Positions 8,586-16,908 of a stretch of 64,000 nt of DNA are shown here, one piece after another (positions within the stretch are counted from its first letter, which is position 1; each line of letters starts with the position of its first letter). Made by a program: the position numbers and the translations under genes. The notes under the pieces were generated by a model. It had not been told where the DNA came from. It saw nothing but the letters and a program-made list of their open reading frames with translations, and made no database searches. Source of the stretch: Bacillota bacterium (GTDB lineage: Bacteria; Bacillota; Clostridia; Acetivibrionales; DTU013); the NCBI GenBank assembly GCA_023435745.1, contig JAEZMD010000018.1, forward strand, positions 310,001 through 374,000. The letters are read 5' to 3'.

Positions 8586-9620
8586 TTATATCTTTATTAT
8601 TGCTTTTACAACGTCGTTTTTATTATTGATTGCAAAATCAAAAGCCTTTTCACTATCCTCAAAATCAAATTCATGTGTGACGATTGACTTAACATCGATA
8701 AGTCCCTGAGCAATCGCGTTGATAGCCTGAGGATAGATATTCCTGTAGCGGAAAACAGTTTTAATCTGTGCTTCCTTGTTCATCAGCTTCGCAAAGTTGA
8801 ATTCGATAATATCCTGCGGAGCAAGTCCTACCAATACAATGGTTCCGCCGCGCTTGACGGCATAGGAGGTTTGGAAATAGGTTTTTGAAGTACCGGCGGT
8901 CTCGATGACGATATCTGCACCTTTTCCTTGAGTGAAATCATCGATTTCTTTAAGGACATCACATTCCGCTGCGTTAAATACTCTGGTTGCACCGAGTTTT
9001 TTCGCAAACTCAAGCCTTTTAGGAATAACATCTATTACAGTAATATCGGCTGCGCCAAATGCCTTGCACGCAAGCAGAGTAACAAGTCCGATGCATCCTG
9101 CGCCAAGAATAATAACACTGTCGCCCAAGGATACATTTCCCTGTCTTGCTGCATGGATTCCCACTGATAATGGCTCAACAAGTGCGCCTTCCTTTGTGGT
9201 TACGTTTTCGGGCAGCTTAAAGCACATGTTTTCCGGAAAAGCAATATAGTTTTTCAAACAGCCTTGATACGGAGGTGTTGCAAGAAACTCAACATCAGGG
9301 CAAAGGTTATATTTGCCTGATTTACAGAATTCGCACTGCCCGCATGTGCAGCCCGGCTCCAGTGCGACACGGTCGCCCTTTTTAAGCGTTTTGACACCCG
9401 ATCCTACTTCAACGACTGTTCCGGCACACTCGTGTCCGAGAATGAAGTCTCCTTCAACAATAAAATCACCTATTTTACCATGCTCAAGATAGTGTACGTC
9501 TGAACCGCAAATGCCAACGTACTCCATCTTCACAACAACCTGGTCTTTTTCTGCCTTTGGCATTTCAATGTCACGCATTTCCAGCTTATTAATTCCAGTC
9601 ATAAATAATGCTTTTTGCAT
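8586..9620 (-). CDS. Zinc-dependent sorbitol/xylitol-type (medium-chain) dehydrogenase
   Basis: A 344-residue medium-chain dehydrogenase that would interconvert a polyol and a ketose with NAD(P). It has catalytic zinc ligands Cys38 (GICGSD) and His63-Glu64 (GHECAG), structural zinc cysteines 93, 96, 99 and 107, and the Rossmann glycines GAGCIG near 172. The start is ATG 9620, six bases after GGAGGTG; an in-frame ATG at 9635 overlaps that site. The family (L-iditol/sorbitol/xylitol dehydrogenases) and the neighbouring GH43 gene suggest a pentose or polyol route. Exact substrate unknown. The promoter region upstream carries strong dyads for the adjacent repressor. Confidence 0.88.
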   Translation of the reverse strand: MQKALFMTGINKLEMRDIEMPKAEKDQVVVKMEYVGICGSDVHYLEHGKIGDFIVEGDFILGHECAGTVVEVGSGVKTLKKGDRVALEPGCTCGQCEFCKSGKYNLCPDVEFLATPPYQGCLKNYIAFPENMCFKLPENVTTKEGALVEPLSVGIHAARQGNVSLGDSVIILGAGCIGLVTLLACKAFGAADITVIDVIPKRLEFAKKLGATRVFNAAECDVLKEIDDFTQGKGADIVIETAGTSKTYFQTSYAVKRGGTIVLVGLAPQDIIEFNFAKLMNKEAQIKTVFRYRNIYPQAINAIAQGLIDVKSIVTHEFDFEDSEKAFDFAINNKNDVVKAIIKI

Positions 9621-9660
9621 AAAAAACACCTCCATTTACACAAAATTGTTTGAGAAACTT

Positions 9661-9716
9661 TTATAAAACTATTTTACAAAAGTATCTAGTTTTATAATAG
9701 ATGTTATTTTGTAAAA
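9661..9716. promoter_or_regulatory. Operator-like dyads upstream of the dehydrogenase-GH43 operon
   Basis: TTATAAAACT (9661-9670) is mirrored exactly by AGTTTTATAA (9688-9697). TTTTACAAAA (9672-9681) is mirrored exactly by TTTTGTAAAA (9707-9716). The two dyads interlock in the gap between the ROK gene and the start of the dehydrogenase gene, which fits binding sites for a ROK/XylR-type repressor. Confidence 0.6.
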
Positions 9717-9803
9717 AGTCAATAAGAGTCCGGCGTTTGATAGCGTCAACTTACTGTATGAAAAACAAGAAAAGAATCATCTTGATATTTTAATGGGTTC
9801 GGC

Positions 9804-10928
9804 TTATATGCTGTTGATAAAGGATTCTATATGAAGTAAAGCTGCTCCGACTGCAGAGGAGTCCTTCCTGTATCTGCAGGCAGTAAGATAGCTGCCGTCA
9901 TTTTCAAATGAATTGCGCTTTGCCGTCTTTTTCCTGAGGAGTTCGATATACTGTTCCATATAGCTTCCAATATATCCTCCGAGAATAATATGGCAATCAA
10001 ATAACATTCTGAGGTTATTCACCGTCAACGCCAGATAATGCATATATTTTTCCCAGACATTCCGGTGATAAAGGCTTCCTGCATCAAGCTGCCTGAAAAA
10101 GTCGTCCAGGCTTCCGTTCGCCGCCTCTGAAAGAATCATTGCGTTGCAATAGGCATCCACACAGCCGTATTGACCGCAATAGCAACGGCTGCCTTTGGGT
10201 ACGATGGTCATATGGCCGAACTCCGCGCTGCGCTGGTTTTCTCCGGGGTAGAATTTTTTACCCAGCATAATTGCTCCGCCTACGCTGTTGCTCAAAGAAA
10301 GGTATACGACATTATCCGCCTGATCACAATTCCACAGCTCCGCGAGCCCCGCTGCGCTGGCATCGTTGCTCAGGACGCACGGGTAGGGAATAAATTCGGC
10401 AAAACTATCAAGACTTCCACCGGTAAAGCCCAGAACGGAGGAATAGTTTATCTTCTGATGATCCTCCGACAAAAGTCCGGGAACTGAGATTCCAACGCCA
10501 AGGATTTTCGATCTGTCGATTTTTGCGTCCTGTGTAAGCTGAACAATGTATTCTCCAACAGATCTGAAGTATTCCTTCGAATTTTCAAAAGGGATGGAAA
10601 TATGCATACTTTTAACGATGGAAGCACACAGATCTATTGCCGCGACTGCAATTTGCTTTTTTGTGATATCTACCCCGATAGAAAACCTTGCGACGGGGTT
10701 ACAGCTGATAGCACGGGCTTTACGTCCGCCTGTGGATGCAAAACAGCCTTCGTCTTTAATGAGATCCGATTCCATTAGTGTCTTAAGATTCTGATTGACC
10801 GTAGGCAAGCTTATATTCAAGGCATGTACAATATCTTGCTTGGAGAGCTGCCCCTTTTTGTAAATCAACCTGAAAATCCGGTTCCGGTTTATTTTTTTTA
10901 TATCGATGCTTGTGTTGGAGTCGTACAT
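9804..10928 (-). CDS. ROK-family transcriptional repressor (XylR/NagC type)
   Basis: A 374-residue regulator with an N-terminal winged helix-turn-helix (residues ~12-60, QLSKQDIVHALNISLPTVNQ) and a C-terminal ROK sugar-kinase-like domain starting around 80 (FSIGVDITKKQIAV). The ROK zinc motif is intact (CYCGQYGCVDAYC, with the preceding H in EFGHMTI). Such proteins bind a sugar in the kinase-like domain and release DNA. It sits directly upstream of, and on the same strand as, the dehydrogenase and GH43 genes, with paired dyads between them, so xylose or a xyloside is a plausible inducer. The ribosome-binding site is weak (TTGGA). Confidence 0.88.
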   Translation of the reverse strand: MYDSNTSIDIKKINRNRIFRLIYKKGQLSKQDIVHALNISLPTVNQNLKTLMESDLIKDEGCFASTGGRKARAISCNPVARFSIGVDITKKQIAVAAIDLCASIVKSMHISIPFENSKEYFRSVGEYIVQLTQDAKIDRSKILGVGISVPGLLSEDHQKINYSSVLGFTGGSLDSFAEFIPYPCVLSNDASAAGLAELWNCDQADNVVYLSLSNSVGGAIMLGKKFYPGENQRSAEFGHMTIVPKGSRCYCGQYGCVDAYCNAMILSEAANGSLDDFFRQLDAGSLYHRNVWEKYMHYLALTVNNLRMLFDCHIILGGYIGSYMEQYIELLRKKTAKRNSFENDGSYLTACRYRKDSSAVGAALLHIESFINSI

Positions 10929-11065
10929 TCCAACTGCTCACCACACTTAACACTTGTTTTGTATCAATTCTATTTCAACGCTGCAGATTTTGCAACTGTA
11001 CAATTTCCATGGATTGCTTAAACGTTGCTATTTTTGCCCATGCTAATATATACGGCAAGCATCTA

Positions 11066-11094
11066 TTGTTTAGTCAGAGTTTTTTCTGTATAAT
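11066..11094 (+). promoter_or_regulatory. Sigma-A promoter for the polyamine genes
   Basis: TTGTTT at 11066-11071, a 17-base spacer and TATAAT at 11089-11094, 37 bases before the start codon of the carboxynorspermidine dehydrogenase gene. Confidence 0.6.
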
Positions 11095-11130
11095 TAACCC
11101 AATAAATATGGAACAGGCAGGAGGAAGAAT

Positions 11131-12342
11131 ATGGGCAAAGCATTGATCATAGGAGCAGGCGGGGTTGCAAGCGTGGTTGCCCACAAATGTGCTCAGAATC
11201 CGGATGTTTTTGAGGAAATATGCATCGCCAGCAGAACACTGGCAAAATGTGACGCAATAAAGAGATCCATTAGAGACAGAATAGGGACAAGCCATACAAA
11301 GGTTCACACGGCTCAGGTGGACGCCGACAGGACGGAGCAGGTCGTTGACCTGATCAGGAGCTTCGGGCCTGAGATTGTAATTAACGTTGCACTTCCGTAT
11401 CAGGATCTGACGATCATGGATGCCTGCCTCGAGACAGGAGTACATTATGTAGACACGGCAAATTATGAGCCGCCGGATGTGGCGAAGTTCGAGTACAAAT
11501 GGCAGTGGGCATACAGGGAGAAGTTCCGGAAGGCCCACACCACCGCACTGCTGGGCAGTGGATTTGACCCGGGTGTGACGGGCGTTTTCTGCGCATATGC
11601 ACAGAAGCACTATTTCGACGAGATCCATTCCATTGATATTCTGGACGCTAATGCAGGGGATCACGGCTATCCTTTTGCGACAAATTTCAATCCGGAGATC
11701 AATATCCGTGAAATCACGGCGAACGGCAGTTATTTCGAAAATGGGGAGTTTGTTGAGACAAAGCCTCTGGCAGTAAAGAAAGTCTATGACTTCCCGCAGA
11801 TAGGACCCAAGAATATTTATTTATTGCATCATGAGGAAATCGAATCGCTTGCGATAAATATAAAGGGCGTGAAGAGGATACGGTTCTGGATGACCTTTTC
11901 GGACAATTATCTCAATCACCTGCGTGTATTGGAAAATGTCGGCATGACATCAATAGAGCCTGTTGAATTTGACGGAAAGCAGATTATCCCTCTGCAGTTC
12001 CTCAAGGCGCTGCTGCCTGATCCGGCTTCGCTTGGTCCGAGGACAAAGGGCAAAACCAATATCGGCTGCATCTTCCAGGGGGTTAAGGACGGGAAGCCCA
12101 GGACATATTATGTGTATAATGTCTGCGATCATCAGCAGTGTTATGCCGAGGTTGGGTCACAAGCCATTTCTTACACGACTGGTGTTCCTGCCATGATCGG
12201 CGCCATGATGATAATGAAGGGCCTTTGGAAGAAGCATGGCGTTTACAATATCGAGGAATTTGACCCAGATCCGTTCATGGAAGCTCTGAATAAGTGGGGG
12301 CTGCCGTGGCATGAGGATTTTTCACCGGAGCTGCTTGTTTGA
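11131..12342 (+). CDS. Carboxynorspermidine dehydrogenase (saccharopine-dehydrogenase family)
   Basis: A 403-residue NADPH-dependent enzyme that would condense aspartate semialdehyde with putrescine or diaminopropane to make carboxy(nor)spermidine. The N-terminal Rossmann motif is GAGGVA (residues 8-13). It is followed by family blocks VINVALPYQDLTIMDACLETGVHYVDTA (two halves) and LLGSGFDPGVTGVF. It is followed at 132 bases by the matching decarboxylase, which makes the assignment firm. The pair replaces the S-adenosylmethionine-dependent spermidine route in many gut and anaerobic bacteria. GGAGGA lies six bases before the ATG. Confidence 0.92.
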   Translation: MGKALIIGAGGVASVVAHKCAQNPDVFEEICIASRTLAKCDAIKRSIRDRIGTSHTKVHTAQVDADRTEQVVDLIRSFGPEIVINVALPYQDLTIMDACLETGVHYVDTANYEPPDVAKFEYKWQWAYREKFRKAHTTALLGSGFDPGVTGVFCAYAQKHYFDEIHSIDILDANAGDHGYPFATNFNPEINIREITANGSYFENGEFVETKPLAVKKVYDFPQIGPKNIYLLHHEEIESLAINIKGVKRIRFWMTFSDNYLNHLRVLENVGMTSIEPVEFDGKQIIPLQFLKALLPDPASLGPRTKGKTNIGCIFQGVKDGKPRTYYVYNVCDHQQCYAEVGSQAISYTTGVPAMIGAMMIMKGLWKKHGVYNIEEFDPDPFMEALNKWGLPWHEDFSPELLV

Positions 12343-12410
12343 GGAAGAGAGAGTATAAACAGGGGATTGACAGCAGATGACAAAGGACAGAAAACCGGAT
12401 ACGGGATATG

Positions 12411-12461
12411 GGAGACAGGAGACAGATGACAGGAGACAGGAGACAGATTACAGATTACAGG
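12411..12461 (+). repeat. Purine-rich tandem repeats (GGAGACA, CAGATTA)
   Basis: Short direct repeats (GGAGACAGGAGACAGATGAC, then again, then two CAGATTA units) fill the end of the spacer before the decarboxylase gene. They create several AGGAG-like words upstream of the true ribosome-binding site, and copy number could vary by slippage. Confidence 0.7.
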
Positions 12462-12474
12462 AGGGCATCTCACG

Positions 12475-13614
12475 ATGAATATTGATTTCAATTCTTTACC
12501 TTCGCCCTGTTATGTTGTGGACGAAGACCTTCTTGTAAAGAATCTTGAGATATTACGGTCTGTCCAGGAAAGGACTGACTGCAGCATTCTCCTGTCGCAA
12601 AAAGGCTTTTCCATGTTCTCGGTGTATCCTCTGATAAAAAAATACCTCAAAGGGGTCACCTCCAGCTCGCTGTTTGAGGCGAGACTGGGATTTGAGGAGA
12701 TGGGGGGCGAAGTTCATACCTTTGCGCCTGCATTCATCGATGATGACTTTGAAGAAATTTTAAAGTACAGCGACCATATCGTATTCAATTCATTTAACCA
12801 ATGGAACAGATACAAGAACAGGGTAAAGGCTGTCACTTCAAAGAAAATCGAGTGCGGCATCAGGATCAACCCGGAGTACTCAGAGATTGAGAAACCCATC
12901 TATGATCCATGCTACCGGCACTCACGCCTTGGTGTCACGCTGGAGAACTTCAGACCGGATGAACTGGATGGAATTGACGGGCTTCATTTCCACACCATGT
13001 GCGAACAAAATTCCGATACGCTGGAGCGGACGGTCAGGGTGGTGGATGAAAAGTTCGGCAGGTACATTAGGGGGATGAAGTGGCTGAATATGGGCGGGGG
13101 ACATCATATTACAAGACATGATTATGATATCGAGACACTGATCCGTTCAATCATGTTCTTTAAAGAGAAGTATGATGTAAAGGTCTATCTGGAACCCGGC
13201 GAGGCGGTTGCTCTCAATACGGGCTTCCTGGTGGCAGGCGTCCTCGACATTGTGAAGAACGGTATGGAAATTGCGATTTTGGATGCTTCAGCCGCATGTC
13301 ATATGCCTGATGTGCTGGAGATGCCGTACAGACCGGAAATCGTAGGTGCCGGAAAGCCCGGTGAAAATCCGTACGTATACAGACTTGCGGGCAATACCTG
13401 TCTGGCCGGAGATGTCATCGGCGATTATTCCTTTAAAAAGCCGCTGAAACCTGGTGATAAATTAGCTTTTTGCGATATGGCTCATTATACTATGGTCAAG
13501 AACAATACGTTTAATGGGCTAAATTTACCTTCCATCGCACTCTACAGTAAAGCGGAAGGTATTAAAATCATTAAAAAGTTTGGATATGAGGACTTCAAGA
13601 CGCGATTATCATGA
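12475..13614 (+). CDS. nspC: Carboxynorspermidine decarboxylase
   Basis: A 379-residue PLP enzyme of the alanine-racemase-fold decarboxylases, removing the carboxyl group from carboxy(nor)spermidine. The PLP lysine is in LLSQKGFSM (about residue 43). The downstream substrate and PLP contacts are present: HFHTMCEQN, the glycine loop MGGGHH, and EPGEAVA. The distal Cys motif (DVIGDYSF / NTCLAGD) is also conserved. An AGGAGGG lies ten bases before the ATG. It follows the dehydrogenase in the same orientation, completing a two-step polyamine module. Confidence 0.92.
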   Translation: MNIDFNSLPSPCYVVDEDLLVKNLEILRSVQERTDCSILLSQKGFSMFSVYPLIKKYLKGVTSSSLFEARLGFEEMGGEVHTFAPAFIDDDFEEILKYSDHIVFNSFNQWNRYKNRVKAVTSKKIECGIRINPEYSEIEKPIYDPCYRHSRLGVTLENFRPDELDGIDGLHFHTMCEQNSDTLERTVRVVDEKFGRYIRGMKWLNMGGGHHITRHDYDIETLIRSIMFFKEKYDVKVYLEPGEAVALNTGFLVAGVLDIVKNGMEIAILDASAACHMPDVLEMPYRPEIVGAGKPGENPYVYRLAGNTCLAGDVIGDYSFKKPLKPGDKLAFCDMAHYTMVKNNTFNGLNLPSIALYSKAEGIKIIKKFGYEDFKTRLS

Positions 13615-13629
13615 AGAGAAAAGGAGTAG

Positions 13630-15309
13630 TTGAATAATTATATGAAATTTAAAGAATTGAACATTGATGAAGAAATACAGAGGGGAATAGACGATCTTGG
13701 ATTTGAGGAAGCGACCCCAATTCAGGCTCAAGCTATTCCACTAATACTGGAGGGAAAGGACATTATTGGTCAGGCTCAGACCGGGACGGGGAAAACCTGT
13801 GCCTTCGGAATACCTGCTATAAGCATGCTCGACCGTGAATCGGAGGGCGTTCAGGTACTGATTCTTTCTCCAACAAGGGAGCTTGCCATACAGTCCTCGG
13901 AAGAGCTTAAGAGTATATCGAAGTATAAAAGCGGAGTACGCATCCTCCCAATCTATGGCGGACAGCCAATCGACAGGCAGATCCGTGCCCTGAAGAACCG
14001 TCCCCAGATCATCATCGGCACACCGGGCAGGGTCATGGATCACATGAGAAGGCATACATTGAAGCTGGAGCACCTGAAGCTGATTATTCTTGACGAAGCG
14101 GATGAAATGTTGAATATGGGCTTTCGTGAAGATATTGACACCATCCTCAGGGATGTGCCGGAGGAAAGGCAGACGATTCTTTTTTCCGCGACAATGCCCA
14201 AAGAAATATTGGATTTGACCAAACGCTATCAAAGGTCGCCGGTATATGTTAAGGTGACGCATAAAGAATTAACAGTCCCGAGCATAGAGCAATACTATCT
14301 GACAGTCAGCGGTCCGGCCAAGTCCGAAATGCTGTCCAGGATTATTGACGCTAACGATATCAAGCTGGCTCTTGTGTTCTGCAATACAAAAAAACGGGTG
14401 GATGACCTGGCTACCGAGCTTCAATCCAGAGGATATGCTGCGGAAGCGCTTCACGGCGATATGAAGCAGGATCAGCGGGACAAGGTGATGGCGAAATTCA
14501 GGAAGGGACAGTTTGATATCCTGATAGCAACGGATGTAGCGGCACGTGGAATCGATGTGGATGATGTTGAGGCCGTTTTCAACTATGACCTTCCAGGCGA
14601 TGACGAGTACTATGTACACAGGATCGGCAGGACAGGCAGGGCGGGAAGAGCAGGGAAGGCCTACTCCTTTGTTGTCGGCCGTGAGATCAACCAATTGAGA
14701 GATATTCAGCGGTTTACCAAATCTGTCATCACACCAATGAAGCCACCAACGCTTATGGATGTTGAAGAGAACAAGATGAATAAGTTCATAGGCTCTGTAA
14801 AGAAGTGCATTGATGACGGAAATCTGGTCAAATATTCCGACTATATCGTCAGAACTATTGAAGAAATGAATTCTCTCAATGTTGAGGATAGCTTTATCAG
14901 CCCTATCGACTTTGCTGCAGCCATGCTGAAGATGGCCACGGAACCGAGCGGAAGTGATAACGAGAAGGATACGCGCCTCACCGGTGATATGGGTTTTTCC
15001 GCAGACGAGGAAGAAGATACCGGCGCAGAATCGGGCTATGTCAGGCTGTTCATCAATGTCGGCAGCAAGGACAAGGTTCAGCCGGGAAATATCGTACAAA
15101 GCATTGCATCCACATCCGGACTTCCGGGGAAGCTGATCGGCGCCATCAATATATATGATGCTTATACCTTTGTGGAAGTGCCAAAGGAGTATGCACACAA
15201 GGTATTGGATTCCATGAAGAATTATACGCTTAAGGGCAGGAAGGTTAATATTGAGAAATCCAACAAGAGGCCTGTGATGAAAAGACGTTTTGGCGGCAGG
15301 AAAAGATAA
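13630..15309 (+). CDS. DEAD-box ATP-dependent RNA helicase
   Basis: A 559-residue RNA helicase with every core motif: Q motif (TPIQAQAI), Walker A AQTGTGKT, PTRELA, GTPGR, DEAD, SAT, ARGID and HRIGRTGRAGR. Residues ~375-470 are a variable linker. Residues ~480-545 form a DbpA-type RNA-binding domain (YVRLFINVGSKDKVQPGNIV), which in DbpA/YxiN targets 23S rRNA, and a basic tail follows. It probably acts in ribosome assembly or cold adaptation. The start is uncertain: TTG 13630 has AAGGAG only three bases before it, ATG 13642 is fifteen bases away. It follows nspC after 15 bases. Confidence 0.92.
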   Translation: MNNYMKFKELNIDEEIQRGIDDLGFEEATPIQAQAIPLILEGKDIIGQAQTGTGKTCAFGIPAISMLDRESEGVQVLILSPTRELAIQSSEELKSISKYKSGVRILPIYGGQPIDRQIRALKNRPQIIIGTPGRVMDHMRRHTLKLEHLKLIILDEADEMLNMGFREDIDTILRDVPEERQTILFSATMPKEILDLTKRYQRSPVYVKVTHKELTVPSIEQYYLTVSGPAKSEMLSRIIDANDIKLALVFCNTKKRVDDLATELQSRGYAAEALHGDMKQDQRDKVMAKFRKGQFDILIATDVAARGIDVDDVEAVFNYDLPGDDEYYVHRIGRTGRAGRAGKAYSFVVGREINQLRDIQRFTKSVITPMKPPTLMDVEENKMNKFIGSVKKCIDDGNLVKYSDYIVRTIEEMNSLNVEDSFISPIDFAAAMLKMATEPSGSDNEKDTRLTGDMGFSADEEEDTGAESGYVRLFINVGSKDKVQPGNIVQSIASTSGLPGKLIGAINIYDAYTFVEVPKEYAHKVLDSMKNYTLKGRKVNIEKSNKRPVMKRRFGGRKR

Positions 15310-15400
15310 TGTGATATAATGATTTTGCAAATAACCATAGTGCAGATACATTATTTCGCTTTGCGGGGGTATATAGAAAACGAATGAGCAGGAGGAGAAA

Positions 15401-16102
15401 ATGCCGTTACTTGAAGAGGTCATTGGAATTGCAGCCGCTACATTTTTTGCGGCGAATTCCATGTTCGGAGGTCCGGCTGTGGCTGCTATGTCAGAGAATA
15501 CAGCACAGACCGTGCTTTCCGATGAAGTTGTAGAGTGTCTGGAAGCGGTGGAGGATTCTTATATGCCGTCGGTAAAAGCTGAGGATATAACCGGATCAAC
15601 CGTTGGGGCAGCATTTGATGCTGTTGTGATTTCAAAGGAATGTGATGAGAGGACATGGTATCGGGTACAGATCCCTTTGAAAAAAGAATATCAAAAGCTG
15701 GTCTGGGATTATTGCAGAGAAAGAGAACTGGAATACTACGATATGCTTGCATTGATTGCGCTGGAGAGTAATTTTGATGAAAAGTGCTCCAGTACGAACG
15801 GAAGGTATAGAGGTTTTTTCCAGATCAGCAAGATCCATTGGGCCAGTCTTTCGGAACAATTGAACACACCGAATAATCCCATGGACGGCGCTGTGAATAT
15901 TAACTGGGGAACAGCGATGTACAGTTGGATACTTGAGGATGAGCGGGTCGTGGATTTGGAAGGAAAAGCAAAACGGGATGCCGCCCTATCAATATTTAAC
16001 CGCGGAACCGGGGGCTATGACAGGAAAGGCCTTGCTACTAAATATCTGAAGGTGTTTTATAACAAAAGGGCTCAAATCGAATCTTATTTTGCACAAGAGT
16101 AA
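15401..16102 (+). CDS. Lytic-transglycosylase-like (SLT domain) protein
   Basis: A 233-residue protein with an N-terminal hydrophobic stretch and a C-terminal lysozyme-like domain (residues ~105-230). The catalytic Glu is in LIALESNFDEKC, followed by the family blocks YRGFFQISKIHW and ALSIFNRGTGGY. It would cleave peptidoglycan outside the membrane, though the N-terminal segment (GIAAATFFAANSMFGG) is a poor signal peptide. AGGAGG lies five bases upstream. A near-perfect hairpin follows the stop. A role in wall remodelling is inferred from the fold only. Confidence 0.8.
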   Translation: MPLLEEVIGIAAATFFAANSMFGGPAVAAMSENTAQTVLSDEVVECLEAVEDSYMPSVKAEDITGSTVGAAFDAVVISKECDERTWYRVQIPLKKEYQKLVWDYCRERELEYYDMLALIALESNFDEKCSSTNGRYRGFFQISKIHWASLSEQLNTPNNPMDGAVNINWGTAMYSWILEDERVVDLEGKAKRDAALSIFNRGTGGYDRKGLATKYLKVFYNKRAQIESYFAQE

Positions 16103-16136
16103 TAGTGACGAATGAGTTAACGAAGCAATAACAAAC

Positions 16137-16166
16137 GTTCGCGGGCAAGTTGCCCGCGAACATTTT
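16137..16166. terminator. Strong hairpin between convergent genes
   Basis: Twelve-bp GC-rich arms GTTCGCGGGCAA (16137-16148) and its exact complement (16150-16161), followed by ATTTTAG. It lies between the transglycosylase stop and the stop of the methionine-rich gene on the other strand. Confidence 0.8.
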
Positions 16167-16818
16167 AGAAGACAGGAAACCCGCCGAAGAATCCCGGGAA
16201 GCCAAAGAAGGGGCGTCTTCTTCTGCGAATCAGGCTGCTTATCAGCAATGCTCCGATAAAGTCCCTCAAAACTCGTCTGCCGCCTCCAAAGAATTGCCTC
16301 TCATCTGCGTTGGGGCTTTTTTTGACTGCGGCTTCCACTGCCGGCTCAACCTTCTTGTAGATATCCTCTACCATCGATTCAACCTCTACGTTAGATGGGC
16401 ATTTTTCTCCAAATTTGTCCATCCATTTATCACATGTATTCTCAACAACAGGCGAGATCGCTTTATAAGTCTCAGGATACATGTTTTCAAGCTCTTCCTC
16501 GTTCGCTGCTTCGAATGCCGGGTACATATTCTGCATCGGCATAGTGGGCATCGGATTGAACATCTGCATCGGCATTGTGCCCATGGGGTTTTGCATATTC
16601 TGCATCGGCATAGTGGGCATCGGATTGAACATCTGCTCCGGCATTGTGCCCATGGGGTTGTGCATATTCTGCATTGGCATAGTGCTCATTGGGTTAAACA
16701 TATTCTGCATTGGCATAGTTGCCATCGGATTGTACATCTGTTCCGGCATAGTCGCCATCGGGTTGTACTGGCTCTGTGACGGCATTACCTGTGTACCGTC
16801 ACGATAATAATCATACAT
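16165..16818 (-). CDS. Methionine-rich repeat protein of unknown function
   Basis: A 217-residue protein I do not recognise. Residues ~18-100 consist of seven imperfect 11-12-residue repeats of the form xNPMxTMPxQNM, more than a quarter methionine. Residues ~105-175 are an acidic, probably helical domain with two Cys (ENTCDKW, GEKCPSN). The C-terminus is short, basic and then Phe/Gly-rich (SLIRRRRRPFFGFPGFFGG), as in some spore-coat or surface proteins. There is no signal peptide. GAGGAGG lies seven bases before the ATG. The PadR-HAAS pair is upstream on the same strand but about 90 bases away. Copper or silver binding by the Met repeats, or a coat-protein role, are guesses. Confidence 0.8.
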   Translation of the reverse strand: MYDYYRDGTQVMPSQSQYNPMATMPEQMYNPMATMPMQNMFNPMSTMPMQNMHNPMGTMPEQMFNPMPTMPMQNMQNPMGTMPMQMFNPMPTMPMQNMYPAFEAANEEELENMYPETYKAISPVVENTCDKWMDKFGEKCPSNVEVESMVEDIYKKVEPAVEAAVKKSPNADERQFFGGGRRVLRDFIGALLISSLIRRRRRPFFGFPGFFGGFPVF

Positions 16819-16908
16819 GTATTATCCTCCTCACATAAATATTTTGGTAGTTCCCATGCTATAATTTATGAGTTTATTGTGAGAAGGGTTACGGTTAATT
16901 GCATTATG

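Noticed and set aside
14269..15462. 397-codon frame antisense to the DEAD-box helicase
   Set aside because: No family motifs and no start signal; it shadows a gene with every helicase motif.
16150..16779. 209-codon frame antisense to the methionine-rich gene, His-rich
   Set aside because: It is the mirror of the ATG/CAT-rich repeats; the opposite strand has a good ribosome-binding site and sensible domain order.
16530..16790. Regular repeats that might suggest CRISPR
   Set aside because: Units are contiguous, in-frame and coding, without spacers or cas genes.
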